Below, one piece after another: positions 16,455 through 27,091 of a stretch of 64,000 nt of DNA. Below the pieces are notes generated by a model. It had not been told where the DNA came from and searched no databases. It saw only the letters and a program-made list of their open reading frames with translations. Position 1 is the first letter of the stretch; each line of letters opens with the position of its first letter. The translations under genes and the position numbers were made by a program. The DNA is from Pelomonas sp. Root405 (GTDB lineage Bacteria > Pseudomonadota > Gammaproteobacteria > Burkholderiales > Burkholderiaceae_C), in the NCBI RefSeq assembly GCF_001425165.1, contig NZ_LMDU01000013.1:310001-374000 (forward strand), given 5' to 3'.

Positions 16455-17210
16455 TTAGCCGGCCAAACTGCGCAAGACCTGGGACCGGCTGCGGCTCACC
16501 AGCAGCGCGCGGCCGTCCTTGAGCTCGGCGCTGAGTTGCCCGTTGGCCAGGCGTTTGAATCGGGCCACCGCGTCGAGGTTGACGATGCAGCCGCGGTGGA
16601 TGCGCACGAAGCGCCCCGGGTCCAGCCGCTCTTCAAGCCGCGCCAGCGCCACGTGGAGCAGGTGTTCGGCACCTCCGGCATGTACGCAGACGTAGTCGCC
16701 CACCGCCTCGAAATGGCTGACTTCGGCCACGGCCACCGGAACGATGGCTGCACCGCGTCGCACGAAAAGTCGCTTCAGCGGCCCGCGGCCGAGCAGTTCG
16801 GCCAGGCGCTCCAGCGCAGGTGCACAGGGCTCGCCGAGTGCGGCGCGCACACGATCCAGCGTCGAGTACAGGCGGTCGGCCCCAAAAGGCTTGAGCAGAT
16901 AGTCCAGCGCACCCAGCTCGAACGCGGCGATGGCATGCTCGGCATGGGCTGTCGTGAAGACGACCAGCGGCGGGGCATGGGCGCCGCCTTCCAGCAAGCG
17001 GCGCAGCACCTCGGTGCCGAGCAAGCCCGGCATCTGGATGTCCAGGAAGACCAGCTCCGGCCGCAGCCGCTGGATCTCGGCCAGCGCTGTGGGGCCGTCG
17101 GCTGCCTCACCCACGCAATCCAGCCAGGGCAGGCCGCGCAAAAGGTGGCGCAGGCCGGCGCGGGCCACCGGCTCGTCGTCGGCAATCAGCGCGGTGACGG
17201 CGGCCGTCAT
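16455..17210 (-). CDS. LytTR-family response regulator
   Basis: 251 residues. The N-terminal receiver domain has the acidic pair D11-D12, phospho-acceptor D57 (ELVFLDIQMPG) and the conserved K in LLKPFGADR. The C-terminal LytTR DNA-binding domain spans ~150-250 (VSHFEAVGDYVCVH, RIHRGCIVNLDAVARF). Its start overlaps the histidine kinase stop by 4 bases, so the two form one bicistronic LytS/LytTR-type two-component system. Targets are not visible; the neighbouring DUF1579-like and urt genes are candidates by position only. Confidence 0.92.
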   Translation of the reverse strand: MTAAVTALIADDEPVARAGLRHLLRGLPWLDCVGEAADGPTALAEIQRLRPELVFLDIQMPGLLGTEVLRRLLEGGAHAPPLVVFTTAHAEHAIAAFELGALDYLLKPFGADRLYSTLDRVRAALGEPCAPALERLAELLGRGPLKRLFVRRGAAIVPVAVAEVSHFEAVGDYVCVHAGGAEHLLHVALARLEERLDPGRFVRIHRGCIVNLDAVARFKRLANGQLSAELKDGRALLVSRSRSQVLRSLAG

Positions 17211-18229
17211 TCGTCCGCGGCGCCTGGCAGTGGCAGGCGCAACTCGGCGCGCAGGCCTTGACCAGGCACGCTGTGTAGGCTGAGCGCCGCGGTACCGCCA
17301 TGCAGCCAGCCCAGGCGTTCGCGCAGCCGGCGCAGGCCGGTGCCTCCGGCTTGCAATGCCGCGGGTTCGGCGCCCTGGCCGTCATCCTCCACGATCACCA
17401 GCAAGGCGTCGCCGTCGATGCGGGCGCGCACGCTCAGAGTCGTTGCTGCGACGCGCGGCGCGGCGCCATGGCGCACGGCGTTCTCCACCAAGGTCTGCAG
17501 TGCAAAACTTGGCACCGGCGCGGCCAGCGCCTCGGGCGTGAATTCGGCGTCGACGATGAGACGGTCACCGAAGCGGATCGCCTCGATGTCGAGATACAGC
17601 TGCACGACTTTCCATTCCTCTCGCAGGGTGACCTGCTCGCGCGGGTTGTCGAAACTCGCGCGCAGCAGCGCTGCCAGTTGTTCGGCAGCCCGCACCGCGC
17701 GTTCCGGGTCCAGCGGGATCAGCTGCACCACGGTGTGCAACGCATTGAAAAGGAAGTGCGGATGCAGTTGGGCACGCAGCGCCGCGAGCTGGCTGCGCGC
17801 CTGCAGCGCTTCCAGCTGCGCATTGCGCGCGGCGGCCCGCTGCGCGTAGGCGACGCCGGCGATCATCACGTAGAACCACACGCCGGTGACCAGGTAGGCC
17901 GCGATGCCGGGGCCGACCACCAAGACGATGCGGCCCACAAGCAGGCTTTCGACGAGGCTGTTGGCCGCCACCCAGGCCACGGCGTACAGCGCCGCGCCCA
18001 CCGCATGCCTGGCGACGAAGCCGAGGGTCAGCGGATGTGGCCAGGGCAGGCGCGCGGTGAAGCGGTGCACGACCAGGCCGAGCAGCGCCGCCGTCGCCAT
18101 CAGCCGCAACGAGTAGTGCAGCGCGGACGCAAAGCCCGCGCCATGCACGGTCATCATCAGCACCGCGAACAGCGCCGCCACCGGCAGCCAGCCGATCAGC
18201 CATTGCACCCAGATCCACGTTCGCCCCAT
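17207..18229 (-). CDS. LytS/YehU-type membrane sensor histidine kinase
   Basis: 340 residues. About four to five N-terminal membrane helices (to ~residue 140) make up the sensor part, with no large periplasmic loop. The His_kinase domain contains the phospho-acceptor HPHFLFNALHTVVQ, the N-box LVENAVRHGAA and the ATP lid DDGQGAEPAALQAGGTGL. It lacks a classical HisKA dimerisation helix, as is normal for this family. It phosphorylates the adjacent LytTR regulator. The stop overlaps the regulator start by 4 bases. The signal sensed is unknown. Confidence 0.92.
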   Translation of the reverse strand: MGRTWIWVQWLIGWLPVAALFAVLMMTVHGAGFASALHYSLRLMATAALLGLVVHRFTARLPWPHPLTLGFVARHAVGAALYAVAWVAANSLVESLLVGRIVLVVGPGIAAYLVTGVWFYVMIAGVAYAQRAAARNAQLEALQARSQLAALRAQLHPHFLFNALHTVVQLIPLDPERAVRAAEQLAALLRASFDNPREQVTLREEWKVVQLYLDIEAIRFGDRLIVDAEFTPEALAAPVPSFALQTLVENAVRHGAAPRVAATTLSVRARIDGDALLVIVEDDGQGAEPAALQAGGTGLRRLRERLGWLHGGTAALSLHSVPGQGLRAELRLPLPGAADE

Positions 18230-18242
18230 TCCTGCTCCGCGT

Positions 18243-18824
18243 TTAACGGACCGCCTTGCGGGATACGCGCTTGGCGACGACCGTCAGCGTCCCCTCATCC
18301 CAGCTCGCGCCATTGTCGAGCGAGCGATCCTGGCGCATCTTGAAACGGTCGGCGCTGATCTCCATGAAGCGCGTGCGCGTCAGCATCGGCTTGCCTTCGG
18401 CGTTCTGGCCGCTGCCCTCCAGCCGCATCTCACCGCCCTGCCACGTGCCGCTGCTGCTGCCGAATCGCGCGCGGTAGACGTCCAGCCCGCTGACCTGCCA
18501 ACGTTTGGCCTTCGCGTCGAAGATGCGCAGGCTATGGTTCAGCGACCGCGGGTTGCCTGAGGCGTCGACGATGCGCAGCTCGTCGTCAATGCCGTGGCCG
18601 TCGAATGACTTCCAGGCCTTCCAGCTGCCCACCAGCTTTGGCGCGCCGTGGATCATGGCGGCCAGGCCGCCGACCTTCGGGCTGACCTCCAGCTCCCACT
18701 GGCCGACCAGGAAGTCGAACTGTGCGGCCTCGGCCGGCACCGACATCGCCGCAGGCGCAGCACCGTGCTGTGCATGGGCTGAGCCCGTGAAGGCGAGAGC
18801 GAGGGTCAGGACGAGGGCTTTCAT
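18243..18824 (-). CDS. Exported DUF1579-like protein
   Basis: 193 residues from ATG 18824 with GGAGA correctly placed upstream. The signal peptide is MKALVLTLALAFTGSAHA. The mature part (FDFLVGQWELEVSP, GSWKAWKSFDGHGIDDELRI, GGEMRLEGSGQNAEGKPM) has the FLxGxW opening and lipocalin-like strand pattern of DUF1579-type proteins. These are small periplasmic beta-barrels of unknown ligand. It is 13 bases downstream of the histidine kinase on the same strand order (kinase further along), and divergent from the ABC exporter genes. A 50-residue upstream extension is antisense-like and excluded. Confidence 0.75.
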   Translation of the reverse strand: MKALVLTLALAFTGSAHAQHGAAPAAMSVPAEAAQFDFLVGQWELEVSPKVGGLAAMIHGAPKLVGSWKAWKSFDGHGIDDELRIVDASGNPRSLNHSLRIFDAKAKRWQVSGLDVYRARFGSSSGTWQGGEMRLEGSGQNAEGKPMLTRTRFMEISADRFKMRQDRSLDNGASWDEGTLTVVAKRVSRKAVR

Positions 18825-18955
18825 GGCGTCTCCAGATGCAACATGCCGCCAGCATCGCGACGCGCGACACGCCTGGCGAGGGCCGATTCGCCGAGTGGCA
18901 CAACCGTGCCGTCCAACGGTGCGCCGCGCGGCCAGCCGCTTCCTACATTGGCTGC

Positions 18956-19649
<694 letters not shown>

Positions 19650-19657
<8 letters not shown>

Positions 19658-21992
19658 GGTGCTCAAGACCTGGCGCGACCTGTGGCAGCACCGCGCGCGC
19701 AGCTTGCTGGTCGTGCTCGCGGTGGCGCTGGGGCTGACGGCCGCCGGCACCATCCTGAACGCGTGGACGCTGGTCGAGCGCGCGACCGACCAAGGCTACC
19801 GCGCCAGCCTGCCCGCCTCGGCCACGTTGGTGCTGGACCGCGCCGACGCGCAGGCGCTTGCCGTTGCGCAGGCCCAGCCCGGCATCGCCGCCGCGCGGCT
19901 GCGCCGCAGTGTGGGCGCCACCGTGCTGGCAAATGGCCGCGCACGCAATGCCGTCGTCATCGCGCTGGATGACTTCCAGCGCGCCGACATCGGGCGGCTG
20001 CAGTTCGACGCACCGCTCGCAGACGGCAGCCTGTGGATCGAGCGCTCCTCGCTGGACTTCTCCGGCGCCAGCATCGGCGAGCCGGTGTCGCTGCGCCTGA
20101 CTGGCGGCGAGACCCAGTCCGTTGACCTGCAGGGCCTGGTGCGCGACGTCAGCCAGGCGCCCGGCTGGATGGAGAACCTCGTCTACCTCTACGGCAGCGA
20201 GGCGACGCTGCAGCGGCTGGGTGCAGGCGCAGGCTTCGACGAGCTGCAGGTCCGCATGCGGGACCATCGCGCCGCACGGGCGGATGTCCGCCGCAGCGTC
20301 GAGGCGTTGGCGACCCGGCTGACCACGGCCGGCTATGCGGTCAGGCGCATCGACGTGCCCGAACCCGGCCAGCACATCCATGCGGCACAGATGGACTCGC
20401 TGCTGATGACGCAGGGCGCCTTCGGCCTGCTGGCATTGCTGGCCTGCGGATTCCTCGTCGTCAACCTCGTCGCGGCGATGCTGGCCGGGCAGACACGCGA
20501 GATTGCCATCATGAAAGTGCTGGGCGGCCCGCCCCGGCAGATCGGCGCGATGGTGTTGGCCCAGGCCGGCGCGCTCGGCCTGCTGGCGTCGCTGATCGCG
20601 CTGCCGGCCGCGCTGTGGCTAGGCCGCCTGTATGGAGGACTCAAGGCCGAGCTGCTGAACTTCTCACTCCACGGCATCGCAACGCCGGCCTGGGGCGTGG
20701 CGCTGCAGCTCGCGGTCGGCCTGGCACTGCCGCTGGCCGCTGCCGCACTGCCCGTGCGCGCGGCCCTGCGCCGACCCGTCGGCGAGGCACTGCGCGACAT
20801 CGGCATCACCCGCGAAGGCCAGTCCTTGAGCCTGAAGCGTGGCGCGCTCGCGGCGCGGCTGGTGCCCCATCTCGGCGGCTGGGCGCGGCCGATGCTGCTG
20901 TCGGTGGGCAATGCCTTCCGGCGCCGCCAGCGCATGCTGCTGACCGTGCTGGCGCTGGCCAGCGGCGGTGCGGTCTACCTGGCTGCCGCCAACCTGCGCA
21001 GCGCCGTGCGTGGTTCCGTGGATGATCTCTTCGGCGCGCAGCACTACCAGTTGCAGATGCGCGTTGCCGCGCCCGCACCGGCGGCAAGGCTGGAGGCCCT
21101 GGCCGCCGAGGTCCCCGGCATTGCCGAGGCCGAAGCCTGGCGCAGCTTGCGCAGCACCGTTGGCGGTGAGCCGCTCACGCTGCTCGGCCTGCCGCCCAGC
21201 AGCCGCCTGCTGGCACCGCGCCTGCTGGAGGGGCGCTGGCTCGCCGGCGACGGCGAGGTCGTGGTCAGCCGCCTGCTGCTGCTGCAGCAACCCGCGCTCG
21301 CCGTCGGCAGCAGGCACCGCTTCGCCGACCGGGACTGGACCGTCGTCGGCCTGGTCGACAGCGGTCCGCAGGCGCTGGCTTACACGTCGCGCGCCACGCT
21401 GGATGCCGCCGCCAGCAACACGCTGGCGAACAGCCTGGTGCTGCGGCTCGACGCACCGGGCTCACCCATCGCATTGGTGGACGCCGTGCGGCAGTTGCGC
21501 GAGGTGCTGGCCGAGGCCGGCATCGGCGTGGCGGGCAGCCAGTCCCAGGCCGACAGCCGCCGCGTCGTCGAAGACCACCTGCTGATGGTGGTGGATTTCC
21601 TGGGCGCGATGGGCGTCGTCATGATCGCTGTCGGCGCAATGGGCCTGGCCTCGACGATGGGCCTGGCCGTGCTGGAGCGCCAGCGCGAGATCGGCGTGCT
21701 GCGCGCCATCGGCGCGCGCGACGGCGCCATCCTCGCGATGGTCCAGGCCGAGGGCCTGACCATCGTCGTGCTGGCCTGGCTGGTGTCGCTGCCGCTGTCC
21801 CTGCCCATCAGCGCCCTGCTCGAGATGGCCTTCGGCCGCATCATGTTCAGCGTGCCATGGCGGCTGGTGCCGAGCGCTGGCGTGGCCTTCGGCTGGCTGG
21901 GGCTGATGGCGCTGATCTCGCTGCTGGCCTGCGCGCTCCCCGCTCGACGGGCCCTGCGTGTACCGGCGGCGCGCGCGCTGGCGTACAGCTGA
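19650..21992 (+). CDS. ABC transporter permease with two FtsX domains
   Basis: 780 residues from ATG 19650. An N-terminal membrane helix ([17 protein letters not shown]) is followed by a large periplasmic domain, three helices around 255-375, a central helix (~425-445), a second periplasmic domain, and a final three-helix FtsX domain (~655-775) containing [21 protein letters not shown]. This duplicated layout (about 8 helices, two FtsX units) matches LolCE-like fused or YbbP-type permeases. It partners the ATPase immediately upstream. Substrate unknown; a role in moving hydrophobic molecules from the inner membrane is typical for the family. Confidence 0.88.
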
Positions 21993-22082
21993 TGTTGGTG
22001 CCGGTTTGTGCGGAGATTGGAACTTGTCACGCTGGTTGATGCCGCCTACGGTCCTTTGCCTCGACCGCGGCAAGCACGCCAG

Positions 22083-22328
22083 TCACGCACGTTTCTCCAG
22101 CCGGTTCAGCAGGAAGCGGATCGCCATTGGCACCAGCACAACGTCGTCCATCCATCCCAGCACAGGAATGACGTCGGGAAGCAGGTCGATAGGCGACAGC
22201 ACGTAGAGCACGATGAGCGCGGTGCCGACCTTGAGCCACGTCGGTGCGGCGGGATGGCGCAAGGCGATCCAGAGCCGCTGAGCATCGCCTCTCGCGACGG
22301 TCCAGAGCAGGGTCAGGCGTTTGAACAT
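22083..22328 (-). CDS. DUF1232/YkvA-family small membrane protein
   Basis: 81 residues from ATG 22328 with a GGAGG ribosome site just upstream. It contains the family hallmark helix and motif VLYVLSPIDLLPDVIPVLGWMDD, here within TALIVLYVLSPIDLLPD and IPVLGWMDDVVLVPMAI. DUF1232 proteins are small inner-membrane or membrane-associated proteins of unknown function, common in proteobacteria. It stands alone between the FtsX-type permease and the RNase II-like gene. The longer frame to 22394 lacks a ribosome site. Confidence 0.85.
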   Translation of the reverse strand: MFKRLTLLWTVARGDAQRLWIALRHPAAPTWLKVGTALIVLYVLSPIDLLPDVIPVLGWMDDVVLVPMAIRFLLNRLEKRA

Positions 22329-22425
22329 GGCGGAGCCTCCAGTGAACGGCGACCAATGCCGCGCCCGGTAGATGGTTCTTGTTCTGTCCGCCACAAGGGC
22401 ACGCCAAAGACGTTACATCCGCAGC

Positions 22426-23880
22426 TCAGGCGACCCCTTCAAAGTCGATGTGGCCCTGGTGGGGGTCGACAGCGACCAACCGCACGCGCGTCGTGTCGCC
22501 CACGTCGAGACCTTCGAAGCCCCGCATGACCCGACCTTCGACGAGTGGCTGGCGCAGGCGCACAAAGGTGCCCTTGGACGCGACGCCCGTCACCACGGCG
22601 TCGAAGACCTCGCCAATGCGTTGGTCGAGCAGGAAGGCGGCAGCTGCCTTGAGCACCTGGCGCTCAACCGCATTGGCCCGGCCTTGCTGCTCGGTGCAGT
22701 GCCGCGCAATGCCGTCGAGCGCCTCGACCGTGTAAGGCGGCGGCTTGCCCGCGAGGGCCGCCTTGACGAGTCGCTGCATGACCAAGTCGGGAAAGCGGCG
22801 ATTGGGCGCTGTGGTGTGCGCGTAGTCGTGGACGGCGAGGCCGAAATGGCCCTGTCCTGGCCTCGTCGGCCCGGCGGCCAGGTATTCGCCCGCGCCGAGC
22901 AGTTTGACGACCGCCAGCGACAGGTCGGCGAAGCCAGCAGGATCGGCCTGGCGGCTCCGGGAAAGAAAACGGTCGAGCGCAGCGGCATCCGGCTCGTCCG
23001 GCAGGCGGCCGCCGTGCAACGCGGCGAGCGCCTCGATGCGGTCCCAACGCTGCGGTGCCCGCAGGAAGCGGCGCAGCGACGGAAAGCCGTGCTGGTCCAG
23101 AAACCTGGCAGTGGCGCTGTTCGCCGCAATCATGAGTTCAGCGATCAGGTCCTTCGCACGGTTCTTCTCGTCGGCCCGCAGGTCGACCAACCGGCCTCCG
23201 GCGAAGACGGGCCGCGCCGACGCGGTTGTCATGTTCAGGGCCCCATGCTCGTGGCGCCTGCGTGCCAGCCGTGCCGCCAGCGCGTCGTGCAGGCGAAGCT
23301 GCTCCGCCAGTCGCGGCACTTCGTCAAGCCGCGGCAGCGGCAACGACTCGTCGGCCAACCAGGCGCTAACCGCGTCATAGGCCAGCTTCGCGTGGTTGAC
23401 GACGATGGCTGCGTACAGCGAAGCCCCAGATACCGCACCGTCGGCCTCGACACGCAGGTCAACCACGACAGCCAAGCGTTCCTCACCCTCGTGGAGCGAA
23501 CTCAGGTCGGTGGACAGCGTCTCGGGGAGCATCGGGTAGACGCCTGCAGCCGTATAGACCGAGGTGGTGTTGACCGCGGCATGCTCGTCGAGCGCGCTGC
23601 CCACAGGCACGAAGGCCTCGACGTCGGCGACCGCGACAAGCAGACGAGTGGCGCCGCCCCGCAGCGGCTCGGCCACGCTGAGCTGATCCAGGTCGCGCGT
23701 GTCATCGTTGTCGATCGAGAACCACGCGAGCTGCCGGAGGTCGCGAGCATCACCCGGGCGCAACGGGCCGGTGCGGCGGCGGTCTTGCGCCTCGGCGAGC
23801 GCGCCAGGGGAAAAGCGCGGAAGAAACCCACGCTCGCGCAAAGCGTCCTCGGCAAGGCGGTGGAGGTCGTCGTCGGTCAT
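22426..23880 (-). CDS. RNase II-family 3'-5' exoribonuclease (short form)
   Basis: 484 residues. The RNB catalytic domain carries the signature SIDNDDTRDLDQLS (residues ~54-67), which provides the metal-binding aspartates, and later the family segment APNRRFPDLVMQRLVKAAL. A C-terminal S1-like RNA-binding domain follows (GEVFDAVVTGVASKGTFVRL). The N-terminal cold-shock domains of E. coli RNase II or RNase R are missing, giving 484 rather than 644-813 residues, as in short RNB proteins of many Burkholderiales. Degrades single-stranded RNA processively in the cytoplasm. Monocistronic. Confidence 0.88.
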   Translation of the reverse strand: MTDDDLHRLAEDALRERGFLPRFSPGALAEAQDRRRTGPLRPGDARDLRQLAWFSIDNDDTRDLDQLSVAEPLRGGATRLLVAVADVEAFVPVGSALDEHAAVNTTSVYTAAGVYPMLPETLSTDLSSLHEGEERLAVVVDLRVEADGAVSGASLYAAIVVNHAKLAYDAVSAWLADESLPLPRLDEVPRLAEQLRLHDALAARLARRRHEHGALNMTTASARPVFAGGRLVDLRADEKNRAKDLIAELMIAANSATARFLDQHGFPSLRRFLRAPQRWDRIEALAALHGGRLPDEPDAAALDRFLSRSRQADPAGFADLSLAVVKLLGAGEYLAAGPTRPGQGHFGLAVHDYAHTTAPNRRFPDLVMQRLVKAALAGKPPPYTVEALDGIARHCTEQQGRANAVERQVLKAAAAFLLDQRIGEVFDAVVTGVASKGTFVRLRQPLVEGRVMRGFEGLDVGDTTRVRLVAVDPHQGHIDFEGVA

Positions 23881-24443
23881 TCAGAGCAGTCGAGGCAGGA
23901 GGGCGAGAGGCTAGATCGCTGTGGCGTTATTGACTGTAGCGGTGGGGGCCACATCGGAAGCTATGACGCTTGAAGCCTTGAACACGCTCATCACCCGATT
24001 GGGGCTGCAAAGTCGCGGCCCGAAAGCCGGCAACAGAAGTTCGCAAGATCAACGTTAGCTCCGGCCAACGCCCCCTTGGAGCGAAATCCGACGCTTGATC
24101 GGCAGAGAAGAGCTTCCCTATCAGCGCAGGGTCAGTCGCCGGCCGGTCAGTGAACACACAGCCACGCCGACTGCACGGTTCGTCCACATCCTCAAAAGAT
24201 GGCTTTGAGAACGCGATGGAACTGGTGCGACATTGGGGCCAAGGTCAAACCCCTGGATCAAGCGATGAATACCCATGCCCCCGTCGAGGCACAGGCCCTG
24301 GTGCCACGCATCTGGTCTGCGTTCGACATTTCACCGAGCCGGCGCGGCGACAGCGCCGCGCTGATCTGCAGTGTGAAGGCTAGCAGCTGGGCGCCGCCGC
24401 CGTCCTCGCGGTGGCGCGCTGCCCGCTGCGGGAGGTATACCTG
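23881..24443. other. 563-base stretch without a convincing gene
   Basis: GC is visibly lower than in the flanks. All open frames are short, lack ribosome sites and give Arg/Ser/Pro-rich translations. No tRNA, hairpin terminator or insertion-sequence end is apparent. The last ~15 bases contain the GGAGG of the next gene. Probably decayed DNA. Confidence 0.5.
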
Positions 24444-26483
24444 ATGCTTGGCCGTCTTGCTGCAGCTTGCATCGTTGCGTGTATCGCCGCCCCGGCCTCG
24501 GCCGAGGTCGTAGCCGTTGAGGTGGCGGAACAGCGCCCTTGGATACAGGGTCGCGCCTTCGGCGCCGGCGAGTACGAGCTGCTGTCGGGCACTGTCCGCT
24601 ACGAGGTCGACCCCACCGCCGCGTCATCACGCGACATTGCCGACATTCGCCTTGCGCCACTCAATAGCAGAGGGAAGGTCGAGTTTCAGGGGCCGTTCCT
24701 GCTGCTGCGCCCTCGTGACGCGGCGCGGGCGAATGGGACCACGATCTTGGAAGTGGCCAACCGCGGCCGAGATCAATCGAACGGGCTCTTGTTCCAAGCG
24801 GACGCCTTCGCCCTCAGGAAGAACGAGACGCGCGAAGTTTCTCGTTCGACCTTGTTCGACCTGGGCTACACCTTTGCGTGGGCCGGCTGGCAGGGCGACC
24901 TCAAAACAGAAGAATTCGGTCTAGACGTGCCGTCCGCACCCGTGACGGGGCCGTTCCGGGCGACGGCCTTGCTGGGCTTCGGTGGCGCCAGCCTGGATAG
25001 TGGCGCTTTCGGTGAGGGTGCCATCTGTGCGCTCGAAACCGGTGAGGCCGCCGCCGTACTCCGCATTCACCGGAGCCTGGAAGATCCGGGGCAGGTCGTT
25101 CCCCGGGAGGCATGGCGATTTGCGAGACGGCAAGCCGACGGTCGCGTGGCCGAGGATCGGTGTGCCTTCCTTCTGTCGACGCCGGTCGATGGGCCGTCGC
25201 TTGTCACCATCGTCTTCACGGCCGGGCCATCCAAGGTGATGGGGCTGGGTGAAGCGGCCGTGCGTGACTTCGCCTCGCACCTGAAGCACAACGACACCGC
25301 CAGCTCGCTGAACAGCCGCCCAGCGTACGCGCGTCGGCTGATCGGCTACGGCTACTCGCAAGGCGCGCGCTTCCTTCGTGACTTCCTTTACCGGGGATTC
25401 AACGCCGACGTGCGGGGACGGCGCGTGTTCGACGGCGTACTCGACACGGCCAGCGGTGGGGGCCGTGGGTCCTTCAACCACCGCTATGCGCTGCCCAGCG
25501 AGGCCGGAAACTCGGTTCGAAGCCATCTGCGTGCTGTCGATCTGTACCCGTTCGCCGACATGCCGACGCCGGACATCGGGGACCGCGGCCCGCCGCAAGG
25601 GTTGCTGGACCGCGCGCTTGGCGACGGCGTTCAGCCGCGCATCTTCCATGTGCTCAATTCCACCGAGTACTGGGCGAGGGCAGGCTCGCTGCTACACACC
25701 ACCACGGATGGAACCCAGGAAGTACCCGAAGCTGACGGCACGCGAACCTATGCCTTCGCAGGCACTGCGCACAGCCCTCAGCCTTCCACCCTGTTCCTGG
25801 AGAGGCGTGACCGCGCGCCACTCCCATACAACGACAACGACGATCTGGCGCTTGCGCTGCCCGCCTTGCTGGTCGGCCTGGACAAGTGGGTTGCCGGGCG
25901 CGCCGAACCACCGCCGTCGTACCGCCCGCGTTTGGGGTCGACGCTGGTCTCGCCGGACAAGCTCAACTTTCCGGCCATCCCTAGCGTCGTCGTTCCAGCC
26001 GGGCCGCCGCCACGGTATCAACTCGATTTCGGCCGCGAGTACCGTTCGCACGGCATCATCACCGAGCCCCCACAGCTCGGTCTGCGCTACCCACTGTTAG
26101 TTCCGCGGGTGGACCGGGACGGCAATGAACTCGGATCCTGGCGAGGCCTGGCGCAGTCGGTCCCGCTGGGCACCTACACGGCCTGGAACCCGCAGGATCC
26201 GGCGCTGCTCACGTTCGGCTTCCTATCTGGGCTGAGAGGGGCATTCATCCCTTTCCCGGCGACGCCTGCGAGCGGCAGGCGCAGCAAAGATCCACGTCTC
26301 TCGGTGGCCGAGCGGTACGTGGGTCTCGAAGGCTACATGGCAGCCGTCGGCCGCGCGATCGAGGATCAAGTCGCTGCCGGCTTCCTGCTTCCGCAGGATC
26401 GTGAGTGGGCCCGCGACAGCATGCGAACCTACTGGGATCGGGTTGCCGGGCTACGGGTTCATTGGCCAAGCCGCAGCGACTGA
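24444..26483 (+). CDS. Exported alpha/beta-hydrolase-domain protein
   Basis: 679 residues from ATG 24444, with GGAGG at 24431-24435. The signal peptide is MLGRLAAACIVACIAAPASA. The protein resembles the large family annotated as alpha/beta hydrolase domain-containing (Abhydrolase_10). Conserved features are VEVANRGRD-like segment ILEVANRGRD (101-110), the FAWAGWQGD segment (145-152), and the nucleophile elbow GYSQG with S305. The C-terminal ~150 residues include the FTAWNPQDP-like segment TYTAWNPQD. Likely a periplasmic esterase or lactonase; substrate unknown. It is flanked by gene-poor DNA, so it looks like an accessory gene. Confidence 0.82.
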   Translation: MLGRLAAACIVACIAAPASAEVVAVEVAEQRPWIQGRAFGAGEYELLSGTVRYEVDPTAASSRDIADIRLAPLNSRGKVEFQGPFLLLRPRDAARANGTTILEVANRGRDQSNGLLFQADAFALRKNETREVSRSTLFDLGYTFAWAGWQGDLKTEEFGLDVPSAPVTGPFRATALLGFGGASLDSGAFGEGAICALETGEAAAVLRIHRSLEDPGQVVPREAWRFARRQADGRVAEDRCAFLLSTPVDGPSLVTIVFTAGPSKVMGLGEAAVRDFASHLKHNDTASSLNSRPAYARRLIGYGYSQGARFLRDFLYRGFNADVRGRRVFDGVLDTASGGGRGSFNHRYALPSEAGNSVRSHLRAVDLYPFADMPTPDIGDRGPPQGLLDRALGDGVQPRIFHVLNSTEYWARAGSLLHTTTDGTQEVPEADGTRTYAFAGTAHSPQPSTLFLERRDRAPLPYNDNDDLALALPALLVGLDKWVAGRAEPPPSYRPRLGSTLVSPDKLNFPAIPSVVVPAGPPPRYQLDFGREYRSHGIITEPPQLGLRYPLLVPRVDRDGNELGSWRGLAQSVPLGTYTAWNPQDPALLTFGFLSGLRGAFIPFPATPASGRRSKDPRLSVAERYVGLEGYMAAVGRAIEDQVAAGFLLPQDREWARDSMRTYWDRVAGLRVHWPSRSD

Positions 26484-26572
26484 CAACGCCTGATCCCCGC
26501 GTCCGAGGCAGTTGGCACGCCAGGCGCTGGCCTGCTGTTGGAAGCGACCGGACGACGGGGACCTCGAGCCGA

Positions 26573-27070
26573 CTATTGCCTGAGCTTGAAAGCGAGTTCG
26601 GTCACCCACTGCGCCATATCGGGCTGCTCGGCGGGATCGGTTTCGTAAAGCTCGAGCCGACAGGCGAAGTGATCGCCATCCGCTCGCTCTTCGACGTCGA
26701 GCGGCTGCTCGGTCAGCCGAACCCAACCGATCAGCATGGCGGTCACCGCCTCGAGCTTGTCAGGGTGTCCGTGCCAACGCAGCGTGACAAACCGCCCCGC
26801 CGGCAGCGTCGCGAACTTCACATGCTCCGTCGCTGAACCGGGCCGCTCGATGGCGATCCCGGCCTCCACGTCCAGCGTCTCAGCCATGTTGATGCGGCGA
26901 TAGTTGTAGAAAGGCGCTCCGATCGGTTTGATGCCTTGCTCGGCAAGGGTCTCAAAGACGAGCGGAAACCCCTCGTCGGCGGGCTTCATCATCTCGTCCA
27001 TGCGGACTGTGAAGCGCACATAGGCATACGCCTGGGCCGGTCGCGCAATGATTTTCGGCAAGGTCAGCAT
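26573..27070 (-). CDS. GyrI/AraC-effector-binding-like protein
   Basis: 165 residues from ATG 27070 with AGGAG upstream. The fold pattern (ARPAQAYAYVRFTVRMDEM, FETLAEQGIKPIGAPFYNYR, LPAGRFVTLRWHGH) fits the GyrI-like small-molecule-binding domain. This domain occurs alone or fused to AraC/MerR regulators and binds hydrophobic ligands or gyrase. No DNA-binding domain is present. It lies 21 bases downstream of the atypical SDR gene on the same strand, so the two form a small operon. Confidence 0.75.
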   Translation of the reverse strand: MLTLPKIIARPAQAYAYVRFTVRMDEMMKPADEGFPLVFETLAEQGIKPIGAPFYNYRRINMAETLDVEAGIAIERPGSATEHVKFATLPAGRFVTLRWHGHPDKLEAVTAMLIGWVRLTEQPLDVEERADGDHFACRLELYETDPAEQPDMAQWVTELAFKLRQ

Positions 27071-27091
27071 GGTTTCTCCTTTTCTATGCAA